A stretch of 64,000 bases of DNA from Ceratotherium simum simum. Lineage: Eukaryota > Chordata > Mammalia > Perissodactyla > Rhinocerotidae. Made by a program: the position numbers and the translations under genes. Under the pieces are notes generated by a model. That model was not told where the DNA came from, did no database searches, and saw only the letters and a list, made by a program, of their open reading frames with translations. Below, piece after piece: positions 25,980-39,735 of this stretch. The stretch is taken from positions 1,439,335 through 1,503,334 of the forward strand of contig NW_004454266.1 of assembly GCF_000283155.1 (NCBI RefSeq). Direction: 5' to 3'. Each line of letters starts with the position of its first letter. Within the stretch, counting starts at the first letter, position 1.

Positions 25980-28900
25980 TTGCATTTCTGCTAGTATGAG
26001 TGAGGTCAATATTTTTTTTTTGCATGTTTAAAGGTCATATGCCTATTTGTGAAATATCTGCCCATATTTGAAGATGCTGTTACAGTGTATGAGGTTTTCT
26101 TTTCTCCACATCCTCTCCAACACTTGCTATTTCTTGTCTTTTTAATAATAGCCATTCTGATGGATGTGAGGTAATATCTTCTTATAGGTTTGATTTGCAT
26201 TTCCCTAATAATTAGTGATATTGAACATCTTTGCATTGGCCTGTTGGCATGTGTATATCTTCTTTGGAAAAATGTCTTTTCAAATCTCTTGCCCATTTCT
26301 TGATCAGCTTGTTCACTTTTTGTTGTTGAATTGTGTGAGTTCTTTATACATTTTATAAATTAACCTCTTGTTGGGTATATGCTTTCCAAATATTTTCTCC
26401 CAGTTGGTGGGTGGTCATTTCATTTTTTTGATGGTTTCCTTTGCAGTGCAGAAGTTTTTTAGTTTGATATAGTCCCATTTGTTTACTTTTTCTTTTGATT
26501 CCCTTGCCTGAGGAGACATGGTATTTGAAAAGATACTGTGAAGTCCAATGTCCAAGAGGGTACTGCCTATACTTTCTTCCAGGATATTTATGGCTTTAGG
26601 TCTTACAATTAAATCTTTAATCCATTTTGAGTTAATTTTTATGTGTGGTGTAAGAATGATCTACTTTCATTCTTTTGTGTGTGGCTGTCCATTTTCCCCA
26701 ATACCATTTATTGAAGCGACTTTCCTCTCTCCATTGTATGTTCTACGCTCTTTTGTCAAAGATTAGTTGTCCATAAATGTATGAGTTTATTTCTGGACTC
26801 TCAGTTCTGTTCCATGAATCCGTGTGTCTGTTTTCTTGCCAGCACCATGCTCTTTTGATTACTACAGCTTTGCAGTATATTTTGAAATCAGGAAATGTAC
26901 TCCAGCTTTGTCCTTTTTTCTCAGAATTGCTTTGCCTATTTGGGGTCTTTTATGTTTCATACAAATTTTAGGATTCTTGTTCTATTTCCATGAAAAGTGT
27001 CATTGTGTTTCTGATTGGGATTGCATTGAACCTTTAGATTGCTTTAGGTAATATAGATATTTTAACTATGTTTATTCTTCCAATCCGTGAGCATGGGATA
27101 TCTTTCTATTTCTTTATGTCTTCTTCCATTTCTTTCAATAATGTCATAGTTTTGAGTGTGTAAGTCTTTTATCTTCTTGGTTGAATTTATTCCTAGATGT
27201 TTTGTTCTTTTTGTTGCAATTTTAAATGGGATTTTATTCTTGATTTCTCTTTCTGCCAGTTCATCTTTAGTGTACAGAAATGCAACTGATTTTTGTATGT
27301 TTAATTTGTACCCTGAAACTTTACTGTATTTGTTAATTATTTCTAATAGTTTTCTGGTGGATCCTTTTGATTTTCTATGTAATGAATCATGTCATCCACA
27401 ACTAGTGAAAGTTTTATTTCTTCTTTCCCAATTTGGATGCCTTTTATTTCTTTTTCTTGCCTCATTGCTTCAGCTAAAACTTCCAATGCTATGCTGAATA
27501 AGAGTGATGAGAGTGGGCATCCTTGTCTTGTTCCTATTCTTAGAATAATAACTTTCAGTTTTTCACAGTTGAGTATGATGTAGGCTGTGGGTTTGTCATA
27601 TATGGCCTTTATTAAGTTGAAATACTCTCCTTTTATACCTAGTTTCCTGACAGTTTTTTCATAAATGGATCTTGGGTCTTGTCAAATGCTTTCTCTCCGT
27701 CTATTGAGATGACCATGTGAATTTTATTGTTGATTTTTTTAATGTGGTATACCGCATCCACTGATTTTCAGATGTTGAACCATTCCTGCATCCCTAGTAT
27801 AAATCCCACCTGTTTGTGATGTAAGATCCTTTTAATGTATGGTTTTATTTGATTTGCTAATATTTTGTTGAGGATCTTTGCGTCTATGTTCACCAGCAAT
27901 TTGCCATGCAATTTTCCTTTTTGTGTTGTCCTTGTCTAGTTTTGGTACCAGGGTAATGTTGGTCTCGTAAAATGAGTCCCACCCTATTCAACTTTTTGGA
28001 AGAATTTGAAAAAGAAAGGCATTAAATCTTCTTTGAATGTTTAGTAGAATTCACGAGAGAAGCCATATGACTCTGAACTTTTGTTTTCTGTGAGGTTTTT
28101 GATTGCTGTTTCCATCTCGTTACTTATGATTGATCTATTCAGATCCTCTGTTTCTTCTAGATTTAGTTTTGGGAGGTTGTATAATTCTAAGAATTTGCTT
28201 ATTTCTCCTAGATTATCCAATTTGTTGGCAAATACCTTTTGATAGTCTTCTCTTATACTCCTTTGGATTTCTGTATTATCTGTTGTAATTTCTCATCTTT
28301 CATTTCTGCTCTAATTGATTTGAGCTTTCTCTCTTTTTTCTGAGTCTAGTTAAGGGTTTGTCAATTTTTTTAATCTTTTCAAAAAATCAACTTTTAGTTT
28401 CATTGATCCTTTCTATTCTCTTTTTAACCTCTATTTTATTTATGTCCACTCTGATTTTTATTATTTCCACTCTTCTGCTGACTTTGGAGTTTGTGTTTTC
28501 TTCTTTATTGAGTTTTTTTTTCCTGCTGAGGAAGATTCGTCCTGAGCTTACATCCATGCCAACCTCCCTGTATTTTGTACATGGGTCACTGCCACATCTT
28601 GGCTGCCAGCAAGTGGTGTAGGTCTACACCCAGGAATCGACCTAGGCTGCCAAAACAGAGTACACCAAACTTAACCACTAGGCCACAAGGCCAGCCCCTC
28701 TAGTTCTTTTAAGTATAGTGTTATATTGTTTATTTGATATTTTTCTTGTTACTTCAGGTGGGCCTGTATTGCTATATACTTCCCTTTCAGTACTGTTTTT
28801 GCTGCATCCCGTAAGTTTTGGTATGATGTGTTTTCATTTTCATTTGTCTCCAGGTATTTTTTTATTTCTCCTTTGATTTCTTCATTGATCAAATAGTTGT

Positions 28901-31900
28901 TCAGTAGCATATTGTTTAGTCTCCACATATTTGTGACTTTTCCAGCTTTCTTCTTATATTTGATGTCTAGTTTCATACCATTGTGGTTGGAAAAGCTGTT
29001 TGATATGATTTCAATCTTCTTAGTTTTATTGAAGCTTGTTTTATTTCCCAAAATATGGTCTATTTTTGAGAATATTCCATATTTACTTGAGGATAATGTA
29101 TATTCTTCTACTTTGGGATGGAAGGTACTGTATATATCTATTCAGTCCATCTGGTCTACTGTTTCACTTAAGGCCACTATTACATTGTTGACTTTCTGTT
29201 TGGATGATCTATCCATTGATAAGTGGGGTGTTGAGGCCCCCCTGCTATTGTTGTGTTGCTGTCAAGTTTTCTCTTTGTCTGTTATTAGTTGCTTTATATA
29301 CTTTGGTGCTCCTATGTTAGGTGCATATATATTAATAACTGTTATGTTTTCTTGGTGGAATGTCCCTTTTATCAACATATCACATCTATCTTTGTCTATG
29401 GATATCTTTTTTAGCTTGAAGTCTGTTTTGTCTGACATAAATATAGATATACTTGCTTTCTTTTTTTGCTATTTGCTTGGAATACCATATTCCATCCTTT
29501 CACTCCAAGCCCACGTTTATCTTTAGAGCTCAGATGGGTCCCTGGAGGCAGCCTATTATGGATCTTGTTTCTTAATCCATCCAGCCACTCAGAGTATTTT
29601 GATTGGTGAATTCAATCCTATTACACTTAGACTGATCATTGATATATGAGGGCATAGTACTGCCATTTTATTTTTTGGTTTCTGGTTGTTCTATACATCT
29701 GTTGTTTATTTTTTTCTTGTATTTCTGTCTACCATTTCAGTTTGGTGTTTTTCTGTGATATTTCTTCAATTTTCTCTTTCTATCATTTGTGATGCTGCTC
29801 TAATTTTTTGTTTTGTGGTTACCATGAGGTTTGTACAAGAGATCTAGTGGATGAGATAGACTATTTTGCTAAAAATATTTTATGTCCATTAGCCTATTCA
29901 GGTTCTGTCCTTCTCCTTTTCCTCTTCTATGTTTTTGTTGTCACAAATTATTCTTTTTTATGTTGTGAGTTTGGGTCTAAATTGAAGTGGTTATACTTAT
30001 TTTTGATGCTTTCTTTCCCTTTAGCTTCTATGTTATAATTAAGTGTTTAATAATCTATTTTGATATAGAGTTGCGATGTTATGATTCTGTCAGTCTATTT
30101 ATCACCACGCTGAAGGCCTTTTAAACTTCTGTCTTTTTGTTTCAGGTAGGACGGCTCCTTCCAACATTTCTTGTAAGGCAGGTCTAGTGGTGGTGAATTC
30201 CCTCAGCTTTTGTTTGTCTGGGAAAGCTTTTATTCCTTCTTCATATCTGAAGGATAATTTTGCTGCATAGAGTATTCTTGGCTGATAGTTATTGTCTTTA
30301 AGTATTTTGAATATATCATTCTGCTTTCTCTTACCCTATAGAGTTTTTGCTGAGAAATCCACTGAAAGCCTGATGAGGGTCCCTTTGTAAGTTATTTTCT
30401 TTACTGTGGCTGTAATTAAAACTCTTTCTTTGTCTTTGACTTTTGACAGTTTTAACTTTATATGTCTCGGAAAATGTCTTTTTGGTTGAGACAATTAGTT
30501 CTATTAGCTTCATGTACTGGATATCCAGTTCCTTCCCCAGGTTTGGGAGGAAGCTATTATTTCTTTGAATAAACTCTCTGCTCCTTTCTCCCTCTCTTCT
30601 CCTTCTGGGATACCTATTATCCTTATGTTACTTTTCCTAATTGAGTCAGATAGTTCTCATAGAATTTTTCCATTTTTAAAAAATCTTTGTTCTCTCTCCT
30701 CTTCCATCTGAATTATTTCCAGATTTCTATCTTCAAGCTCACTAATTATGTCTTCCATATGGTCTTAGCTATTTTTAATGTATTCTACTTTATTTTTCCT
30801 CTCATTAATTCTGTTCTTCATCTCCAGAATTTTTCTTTTTTTTACGGTTTCAATCTCTTTGTTTAAGTACTCCTTCTTTTAATTAATTTTATTCCTGAGC
30901 TGATTGAACTATCTTTCTGAATTTGCTTGTAACTCATTGAGTTTCTTCGTGACAGTTATTTTTAATTATCTGTCAATTAGATTGTAATCTTCTATTTAAG
31001 TTTTGTTTCTGGAGAGTGGTCATTTTCTTTCTGTTCTTCTGTATTATTTCAATTCTTTATGGTACTTGATGAGTTGATCCTCTGCTGGCACATTTGTGAT
31101 AGTAATTACCTTTATTATTTGGGTTAGGCTTTGTTTACCTTGGATCTGACTTGCTTCTGGTTCTATTTGAAAGCCTACACTTTCCACCCTCCACTGCCTT
31201 TGCCAGAGGTGTTGTCAGTGCCCTCCTTGTGCTGCTTGTGCCTCTGAGGTTGCTGGTGACTTGCTGCTTATGATGTTACTGCTGTACAGGTGTCACCACT
31301 GGCATCACTGGACTGTGAGCACTTCTGTTGCTTCCAGGGTGGCCTAGGTCTCTTGTTCCCCCACTGGCTCTTTGTGTGCTCTCCGTGTGTTCAGATGTTC
31401 CTTCCCCATGCACCACCTGCAGTGCATCACCTGTAGTGCATCACCTGCAGTGTGGCTTCCAGGTTGTCTGGGGCTGCTGTCAGCAACGCTACCAGAGGTG
31501 CTGTGTTCACAGGTGCTGCATCCACACCCAGAAATTTGTATGCAGCCCTCACTGCTGGTAGAGCTGGTGTTGGGGATGCCACCTCTTGGAGCTGAGTCAT
31601 GGGTTCTGCTGTGGTTACTGAAGCCTCAGGTCCAAGTTCCACCTGCCATTGCTGGGTGTGCTAGGAGCTTAATAAAGAGTGCGTGTCATTGCTATTTGCT
31701 TGTGCAGCCTCTGGTCACTGGCGTGAGCCAGTGTGTTTTGAAATCTCAGGTCAGAGCTCCCTGTCCCAGCTGGGAAAATCCACATTTTGAATACTGTCCC
31801 CACTATTGGAAAGACTGGGCCACTGTTGAGGAAGAGGGAAAGATCAGGGTCACTGGCTCTGCTTTGTGTTCTGAATCCTCAGGGTGTGTGCAGCAACCAA

Positions 31901-32215
31901 CACTGCTAGGGAGGCTGGGGCTAAGCTGCCAGTGGTGTCCCTGCCCCTGCAGCCTCTGTTCACCTGTGTGTGTACTGGTGAGAGGATCTACATTTTGCTT
32001 CGCCGCTGCCAGGGGATCAGGTAAGGTGCTATTCCCCTGTTTCACTACCTCCTGGAGGTCCAGTCCACTCACCTTTAGATATATATATATGCATAGATCT
32101 TTTAGAAAACCTGTTGTACTATGTAAGATTTGTCGGTCAATGGATGTCAGATTGGTCACAACTTAGTGGGGAGAGACAAAAGGAATAACTCACTCCACCA
32201 CGAAGCCGACCTCAC
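25980..32215 (-). mobile_element. Near-complete inverted LINE-1
   Basis: Reading leftward: a 5' UTR-like region (~32,215-31,100), ORF1 with coiled-coil-type and basic segments (~31,050-30,100), then ORF2 with endonuclease (~29,800-28,750) and reverse transcriptase regions, to about 26,020. A surviving ORF2 fragment at 28,749-29,051 reads KKIEIISNSFSNHNGMKLDI, typical of L1 endonuclease. Stops and frameshifts break both ORFs, so it cannot move by itself. The 3' UTR is missing: at 25,980-26,100 the sequence re-enters similar ORF2 text and ends. An ERE interrupts ORF2 at 28,508-28,697. Confidence 0.88.
28508..28697 (-). mobile_element. ERE SINE, inverted, nested in L1
   Basis: The inverse ERE runs from 'tcctgctgaggaagattcgt' to 'aggccacaaggccagcccc' inside L1 ORF2. 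It shares the subtype form of the 14,669-14,859 copy ('ggtgtaggtctacacc'). Confidence 0.9.
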
Positions 32216-33440
32216 CTCTCCCTCCCATTTCTTACATGTAATTTTTTTCTACAATAGTGAGAAACCTGATTCCCATCTTCTATATTTATTTTGTTTTAAT
32301 CCTAGTAAACACATAAATTAGTTCAGAATAGGTAACCATACCCCAATTAGAAATAGATTTACTAAGTAGAGCACAGTATTTGTGTGGAATTCTTTCTGTC
32401 TTTAGCCTGTGGTATCCAGTCAAAATACTGTTTTCCAAAATTAGTTCCTTTTTCCTTCATCCTTTAATTGTGGTTTTCACTGGGTTTAACTTGGTTAGTC
32501 CCTTTTTTCCTCCATACTTTAAATACAGTTTTGATGTTTATTTTATACATTTTTATTTTATAGTAATTCATATTCCATTAGGTTCCACTCACATCTTGGT
32601 TGGTTTTAGTTAATTATTCATTTGAGGAGCATGTGAAACATTACTATGACTCTATTAGTGAGAGTTATACAAAAAAGTACACTCAGAAAATGTCCTCGCC
32701 TCCTCATTGCTGCTTTACCTATCCCCGTCGCCTGTGTTTCATCCATTTTCCACCTATCTCTTGTGTGAAATCACTCTCATTTGTTTTTAGTTTTTGCTTC
32801 TTGTGCCTCTTTTGTTCAAATAAGCAGCTACGCATATTTCATTTCATTACCTTCTTTCTTACTTCAGGGTAAGAAAGGGTAGGGGAGCCTACTGCAAAAT
32901 TTTAATTAAAATTATTGGCATATTTTATTTGAATATGTTTATTTTTTTATCAATAAGTAATACATGAATACATTGTCTTATTGAAAAAAAAGGAGAGAAT
33001 CCTGAAGGTTAACCTGAAATCATATTCATCTCACTTAATTTATCTTGATTGTTTGCAGTCATAACTAGAGGAATCCATGATTATCAGTTTGTATGTTTTT
33101 GAAACGATTTTTAAAATATTTTAAAGAAAAAATATAAAAATATTGCTGCTTTTATATTTACATGATTATATCAAGCTATATACATCACTCATAATGTTAC
33201 TTTTTTGGGAGACATTCACATAGATATCCACCTTATGTCATTATATATATGTATCAAGTTTTATTTAGTTAAGAATATTTGTATTATTTCCAAATGTTTC
33301 ATTATTTCAAACAATGCTGCCATAAATATCCTTGTATATGTATCTTAGTGTTTATGTAAGAGTAATCCCGTGTATTAGGTAACTACAAGTATAATCTTTC
33401 TGCTAAAGCATATGCCTACTAACAATTTTAAAAACTGCTT
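32216..33440. other. Intergenic, partly L1-derived
   Basis: No gene. From about 33,230 to 33,420 the sequence is the inverse of an L1 end ('acaatgctgccataaatatc', 'taaagcatatgcctac'). The remainder is unassigned AT-rich sequence. Confidence 0.5.
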
Positions 33441-34150
33441 ATGCTAAGGGAAATGTCAGACTGAGAAATACACATATTGTATGATCTCACTTATATTTGG
33501 AATCTACCGCACACAAACACAGAACAAGCTCATAGACACAGAAGACAGATTGGTAGTTGCCAGAGGTGGGGGGTTAGGAGGGTTGGTGAAATAAGTTAAG
33601 GAGAGCAAAGCATATAAACCTCTGGTTATAAAATAAATAAGTCATGGGGATGTAATATGCAGCATAGTGACTACAGTTAATAATAGTATATTGCATATTT
33701 GAAAGTTGCTAGGAAAATAGATCTTAAAAATGCCCATCTGGGGGCCTTCCCAGTGGCACAGTGGTTAAATTCAGATGCTCCGCTTTGGCGGCCCAGGGTT
33801 TACGGGTTTGAATCCCAGGTGCGGACGTATGCACCACCCATCAAGCCATGCCATGGCACTGTCCCACATCCAAATCGAAGAGGATTGCCATAGATGTTAG
33901 CTCAGCCACAATCTTCCTCAAGCACAAAGAGAAATATTGGCAACAGATGTTAGCTCAGGGCCAGTCTTCCTGACCAAAAAAAATTCCTCATCACAAGAAA
34001 AAAATTTTTTGTACCTATGCATACTGATGAAAATTAACTAGACTTATTGTGGTGATTATTTCACATTATATACACATATTAAATCATTATATTGTACAGC
34101 TGAAACTAATGTAATGTTGTATGTCAAGTTTACCTCAACTAAAAAATATT
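33441..34150 (+). mobile_element. L1 3' end, split by an ERE
   Basis: 'tgtatgatctcacttatatt', 'tggtagttgccagaggtgg' and 'gtacagctgaaactaatgta' follow the mammalian L1 3' UTR. Its two halves lie on either side of the ERE at 33,740-33,983. Confidence 0.85.
33740..33983 (+). mobile_element. ERE SINE nested in L1 tail
   Basis: Starts 'gggggccttcccagtggcac' and continues with the standard ERE body. Flanking 'aaaaatgcccatc' and 'aaaaattcctcatc' look like a diverged target duplication. Confidence 0.9.
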
Positions 34151-34199
34151 TACTACGTTAAAAAAATTGATACTACAAAATTTTTCTATAGTGTTGCTA

Positions 34200-35218
34200 T
34201 ATTGATTTTCACTCCCACCAAGACTGTATGAGAAAACTCATTGCCTATCCTCCATCCTCCATATAGTAAGAATTTAACATCCAGAAATTTTGCCAAATAA
34301 AGTGAAAATTCTCATTGTCTCAACTTGAACCTATTAAGATAATTATGTAGTTTTTCTCCCATAACCTATTATGTGGTTAAAATCTTTTAACACATTTAAA
34401 TTAAAAGATTTTCTAACTTAAAATAATACATGTCTTCCTGGAATAAGCTGTATTTGTCTGTGATGTACTATTTTTAGAATATTCCTTTTACGTTAAATAT
34501 AGTTTTTTACGAGTTATGTAAAATTGCTGTATTTGTACTTATAAGGGATATTGGCCAATAATATTTTCTGATGTTATTCATGTTTTGTTTATGCATCAAG
34601 GTTACACTAGTCTCATAAAATGAATTGAGTAACTTTCTATTTCTTACTAAACTCTGGAAGAGATTCAATACAACTGGAATTAATGGTTCTTCAAGTTTTT
34701 TAGAACTCATAAAACAGATTCAGCCTTGTACCATTGAAGGTAGGTCTTTGGACATTTGTGATTCTGAACTCATTTTTTAGAAAATTATTGGTGTACTCAG
34801 GCTTTTCCCTTCTTCGGTGAATTGTGATAGTTTATATTTTTCTGTAGAAAATTATCCACTGCATTTAAATTTTTAAGTTATTGGATTAATATTATTCATG
34901 AAATAATGTCTTTTGGCATTTAAAATCTCTATTATAATCTGTGTTACTTTTTATTTTAATATCTAACTCATGGAAATATTGTGGTTTAGAAGTTTTCTGT
35001 TTTGTTAGTCTTATCAAAGAATCAGCTTATTTTTTACTGATCAACTATGTTTAACTTGTTGCATGAGTCTTCTACTTCATTCATTTCTCCTTTTATCGTT
35101 ATTATTTCCTTTCCTCTATTTTCTTTGGGTTTATTTTGTTGTTCTTTCCTTAACTGCTAAATGCAAACACTTATTGTTTTTACAACAATTCTTATTTTCA
35201 AATAAATGTGTTTAAAAT
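34200..35218 (-). mobile_element. Old inverted L1 ORF2 fragments
   Basis: 'gttacactagtctcataaaa' and 'aaactctggaagagattcaa' are inverse L1 reverse-transcriptase-region text. No frame is intact. The edges are uncertain. Confidence 0.6.
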
Positions 35219-35234
35219 TATAAATTCAACTTTT

Positions 35235-35476
35235 TTTGTGTGTGTGAGGAAGATCAGCACTGAGCTAACATCTGATGCCAATCCTCCCATTTTTGCTGAG
35301 GAATATTGGCCCTGAGCTAACATCCGTGCCCATCTTCCTCTACTTTATATGGGTCACCGCCACAGCATGGCTCTACAAGCTGTGTGTCGGTGCGCACCCA
35401 GGATCTGAACTGGCGAACCCCGGGCTGCCGCAGAAGAGCGTGCGCGCCTCACTGCTTACACCACTGGGCCAGCCCC
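35235..35476 (-). mobile_element. ERE SINE, inverted
   Basis: A full-length inverted ERE with a perfect target duplication tataaattcaactttt on both sides (about 35,219 and 35,477). The clean duplication indicates a young insertion. Confidence 0.94.
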
Positions 35477-36109
35477 TATAAATTCAACTTTTAATACTGC
35501 TGCATGCCACAAATTTTTATATGTACTTTTGTTGAAGTTTAGTTGTACATGCTTCGTAAATTTAATTTTTACTTATTCTGTAACTTGAAATTATTTAGGA
35601 GTGTGGCTTTTAGAATCCAAATACGTGGGACATTTGTCTATCATTTTGTTGGTGATATCTATTTTGTGCCTATCATTTTGTTATTGACTTCTTATTTTAC
35701 TATTGGTAAAGAAAATGTGTGAGAACAATTCTTTAAAACTGTTGGCTTGTCATTTTCTCCTAGTAGTTCTGTTAGATTTGGCTCTATATCACTTAAGATT
35801 TATGTTTTTCACCTAACAGCATAGACTGGAAATTACTCAAAGTCAGTTTGTAGAGACAGCAAATTGATAAAAGCACTAACTTAGTCTACCATAGATGTAT
35901 CTTGTAATATCTAAGATAGGTACTAAAGAATAATAAAATAATGTATTGCAAGCAAGCTAATAGGTGAATAAAGTATAATCTTAAAATAGTATTTGATTAA
36001 TTATAAAGACATCAATACAGTAGAATAAAAGACAATAAATTGGATCAATTGAAAATGCATAAAACAATGGTAGCTACAAACTCCAGTAAGAGTACAAATT
36101 ATATTATAT

Positions 36110-36660
36110 AAACGTAAATGGCCCAAATTCTCCAAATAAACATAAACATTTTCAGAGTAAATTTTAAAAAACCTGTATATGAGTCTGCAGAGTAAAGGAT
36201 AAAAAAAGACATATCATTCAAACACTAGCCAAAAGAGATTGAAATAATCATACTAATATCAGACAAAGTAGACATTATGCAAAGAACTATTACTAGGAAT
36301 GAGGAGGGACATTTCATAATGTTAAAATATGAATCAATTAGGAAGTTATAATAATCCTGAATTTATATGCATCCTATAACATAGCTTCAAAATATGAGGC
36401 AAAATCTGACAAATAAAAAAGGAAATAGACAAATCCTCAGCCTGCATTAGATGAATAACTGGTAGAAAAAAATGTACAAACACAAATGAGTAAGGATATA
36501 GAGAGTATGAATTTGTTCAATCTAACAAATATAGATAGAACACTGAAGCTAATAAGTATAAACAAAAATTTGTCAAGCAAACAGAGAAAATTTACAAAAA
36601 GTTGACTATATAATAAATGATAAAGCAAGTTAGAATATACTTGAAAAGTTAATAGCATAA
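36110..36660 (+). mobile_element. Old L1 ORF2 endonuclease fragment
   Basis: 'taaatggcccaaattctcca', 'actaatatcagacaaagtag' and 'gacatttcataatg' match L1 endonuclease-region text. It is heavily mutated, and the stretch before it (35,493-36,110) also looks LINE-like but is unassigned. Confidence 0.6.
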
Positions 36661-37104
36661 GAGCATTGTATTTGACAAAAGTGAAATCAAGATAGAAGTC
36701 AATAACATAAAATGGACAACATATTAGTGTTCTTAATATGCAAAAATTTCAAACACAGAAAATGGAGGTAGAATAATGTAAGATAAACCCATATACACAA
36801 GTAAACATTAATTATCAATATCATGCCAATTTTGTTTCATGTATTTCCTCTCACACTATTTTGCTGTAATTTTCAAAAGTAAATCCCAGGCATCATATCA
36901 TTTCAAACACAAAGTTTTATTGTTTAATAATTTATTAATAATTAATAACAGATGAAAATTAATAAAATTCTCTTAATATAATCTATCAGCCATGTTCAGA
37001 TTTTCCTGTCTTAAAAATGGCTATTTTTCTTTAGTTTGTTCAAATCAGAATCCAAAAAAGTTCCACACCTTGCATTTTGTTGGTATGTTTCCTAAGTGTC
37101 TTTT

Positions 37105-37350
37105 TATCTATAACAGGGTTTAGCAAACATTTTCTCTAAAGGGCCACATATTTACTCTCTTCGGCCTTGTGGTCCCACATCATCTCTAGAGCAACCACTA
37201 AACTCTGCAGTTATAGCAGGAAAGCAACCCCTAGACAATACATAAATGAGTTTCCTGGTTGAATCCCAACAAAACTTTATTTACACAAATAGGCAGCAGG
37301 TCAGATTTGGGCCATCTCTTATAGTTTGCAAACCAACCCCTGCTTACCTT
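37105..37350. mobile_element. hAT-type MER element
   Basis: 'agggtttagcaaacattttc', 'aaagggccacatat' and the inverted end 'atagtttgcaaaccaaccc' show the terminal pattern of a non-autonomous hAT-Charlie element. Confidence 0.6.
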
Positions 37351-38745
37351 AAATAAAATATCTCTTTATTTTTAAACCTTCCACAACCTATCCTTTATCC
37401 TCTGTTAGTCCATCCATTATTGATTCAAATGAACAGCACATTCTAAAAATCTATTTGCTGGAGAATTTTGCTTTAATACAGAACACAGTTGTGACTGGAT
37501 TTTTATGTAACAGAAGATACGGTCTATCCAGAAACAGGTTCACACAAGTTTATAACCAAGAGAAAAGAAATGATTATGATGTGATAGAGGTGCTAATTAT
37601 TACTACAATGGCAATCATATTACAATATATAAATGTACACCTTAAATTTACACAATATGTCAAATATATTCTGGTTAAAAAGAGATAGTAGTCACTTTAC
37701 GTATTATGTAGGTTTTCTTTAGGATTATCCTTAAATATAAATCAAAAGTTAACGTTTACATCACCTATGCTGATTAAAACCAAAGAAGAGGCTTTCAGAA
37801 AGAAAAAGGAAATCAGCCAAAATATCTCACAAGTTAGAAAGAAGCCTAAACACCACGGCTATCCCTTTCTAACAGAGACATTCTCTGGAGCCATTTGGTC
37901 CTTTTCATTCTTATTTATCTGAGGGACAAAGACTGCAGGGAACCAGAATGAAGGGAATAAACCTTCTTAGAAATCGTGCAGTAGAGCCTCACATCCTGGG
38001 ATCAGAAACCAGACTGCCTGGACAGGATACTGGTCCATATTTTACTTGTGGGGACAAGCTGCTCCAGCCTTCTGTTCCTTGCTTTCCACATGTGTAGAAT
38101 GAGGACAGTAATAGGACAGAGGTTTTGAAGGCAAATTCTACAATACATTTAATGAGCTGGAGCTGTCCTATTTATGTATTCAGAATTCAGTATATGGCAG
38201 TTATCATTATTGTTGGTGGTGGTGCAGTTATAGCTAGTGCTGAGGAAAATGCACTCTAAAGGCTCTTTGAAACCAAAGAGCACAGAGTTGGAAGATCAGA
38301 GTTAGTAAGGGATTTCTAACTATTACAGTGGTCAGGAATATTTCATAGAGAAAATGTTGAAGGTAAGTTAATTAATGATAATATACATATTTAAGACATT
38401 GAACGTTAAGATGTTCTAAAAGATGTATTTTTGGTGCTTTTCATATATTCGACTGCTTTCAAAACAGTATATGTTTTGATAACATAATCAGTCATGAGAA
38501 GTAACTGTGTGCATATGTGGTTAGCAGAAAGAAAAAGGCTAAAATAAAATAAATCAAATATTTGCATTGATTATTGCTGGATTGAAGGAATATAAATGAA
38601 CTAAATTTTAATTTTTATGCTTCATGTGTTTTATAAATTTGCTGTGAAGACCATGTATTTATCTTAAGAAAATTATCTTAAATTACCATTAAATATTTTA
38701 ATATTTCTATTAGGTATGAACTACACGAACTTGAGAAACAGGGAT
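37351..38745. other. Intergenic with one MIR
   Basis: No coding gene. A forward MIR is readable at about 37,975-38,220 ('gaaaccagactgcctggac', 'tgtgtagaatgaggacagta'). The 78-codon frame at 37,455 has no recognisable features and is not claimed. Confidence 0.55.
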
Positions 38746-38997
38746 GGGCGGCCGGCCCAGTGGTGCAAGAAGTTAAGTGCGCGCCGCTGCACTGCGAGGC
38801 CCGGGGTTCGCCAGTTCGGATCCCGGGCACGCACCGACGCACCGCTTGTCAAGCCGTGCTGTGGTGGTGTCCCATATAAAGTAGAGTAAGTTGGGCATGG
38901 ATGTTCCCAGGGCCAGTCCTCCTCAGCGAAAGAAGAGGAGGATTGGCAGATGTTAGCTCAGGGCCGATTTTCCTCACAAAAAATAAAATAAAATAAA
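38746..38997 (+). mobile_element. ERE SINE
   Basis: 'gcggccggcccagtggtgca' to an 'aaataaaataaaataaa' tail. The target duplication gaaacagggat stands on both sides. Confidence 0.93.
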
Positions 38998-39439
38998 GAA
39001 ACAGGGATAAGAAAAAAACACTGGTAATATAAATGAGTAGAGGATCCACTGTAAATATTTCATTTTTATCTTTTCAAACTTATGAAACTAAACAAAAATG
39101 GTCACACCATACAAATTGTTTTTTACTTGCTTTAATACTTAATAAATCATTTTTCTAGATTAATAAGCATACTTCTAAATTGTCTTTGGTGCCAGCATAT
39201 AATTCCTGCCTATTCCTGTAGCACAGTTGTTAACCAGTAAGTTATTTTTGCATGTTCATATTATTTCCATTGTTAATTATCCTACACACATGTAAATGAA
39301 AATAAGTGTATTAAGTTTAAATGAATGAATTGTACAGTTTTTGGTAAAATAGGGATATCTGGCAAAACACACATTTTGGTCATTAGTGAACATCACTACT
39401 ATCTTCTGAGAGTACAATTATCACATAGTTTTTCTTCTT

Positions 39440-39735
39440 TTCAGCTTTGCTGAGGTATAATTGACAAATAAAATTGTATATATTTAAGGTATATAATTGA
39501 TGATTTGATAACCATCGTGAAATGATTACCACAATAAAATTAATTAACACATTCATCACCTCACATAGTTATCGTGTTGTGTGTGTGCGAGAACACTAAA
39601 GATCTATTCTCTTAGGAAATTTCAAGTATACAATACAATATAAATAACTATAGTCATCATGCTGTACATTAGATCTCCAGAACTTATTCATCTTATAACT
39701 GGAAGTTTGTATCCTTTGACCAACAGGAGAAGATT
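39440..39735 (+). mobile_element. L1 3' UTR fragment
   Basis: 'gctgaggtataattgacaaa', 'gtgaaatgattaccacaata' and 'catgctgtacattagatctc' are typical of older L1 3' UTRs. From 39,736 to 40,663 nothing further is recognised. Confidence 0.75.

Noticed and set aside
28897..29526. A 209-codon hydrophobic open frame on the plus strand
   Set aside because: It is the antisense of L1 ORF2 endonuclease; hydrophobicity comes from reading A-rich L1 backwards.
31372..32166. A 264-codon open frame on the plus strand
   Set aside because: It lies antisense to the L1 5' UTR, is Cys/Leu/Pro-rich without a domain, and follows from base composition.
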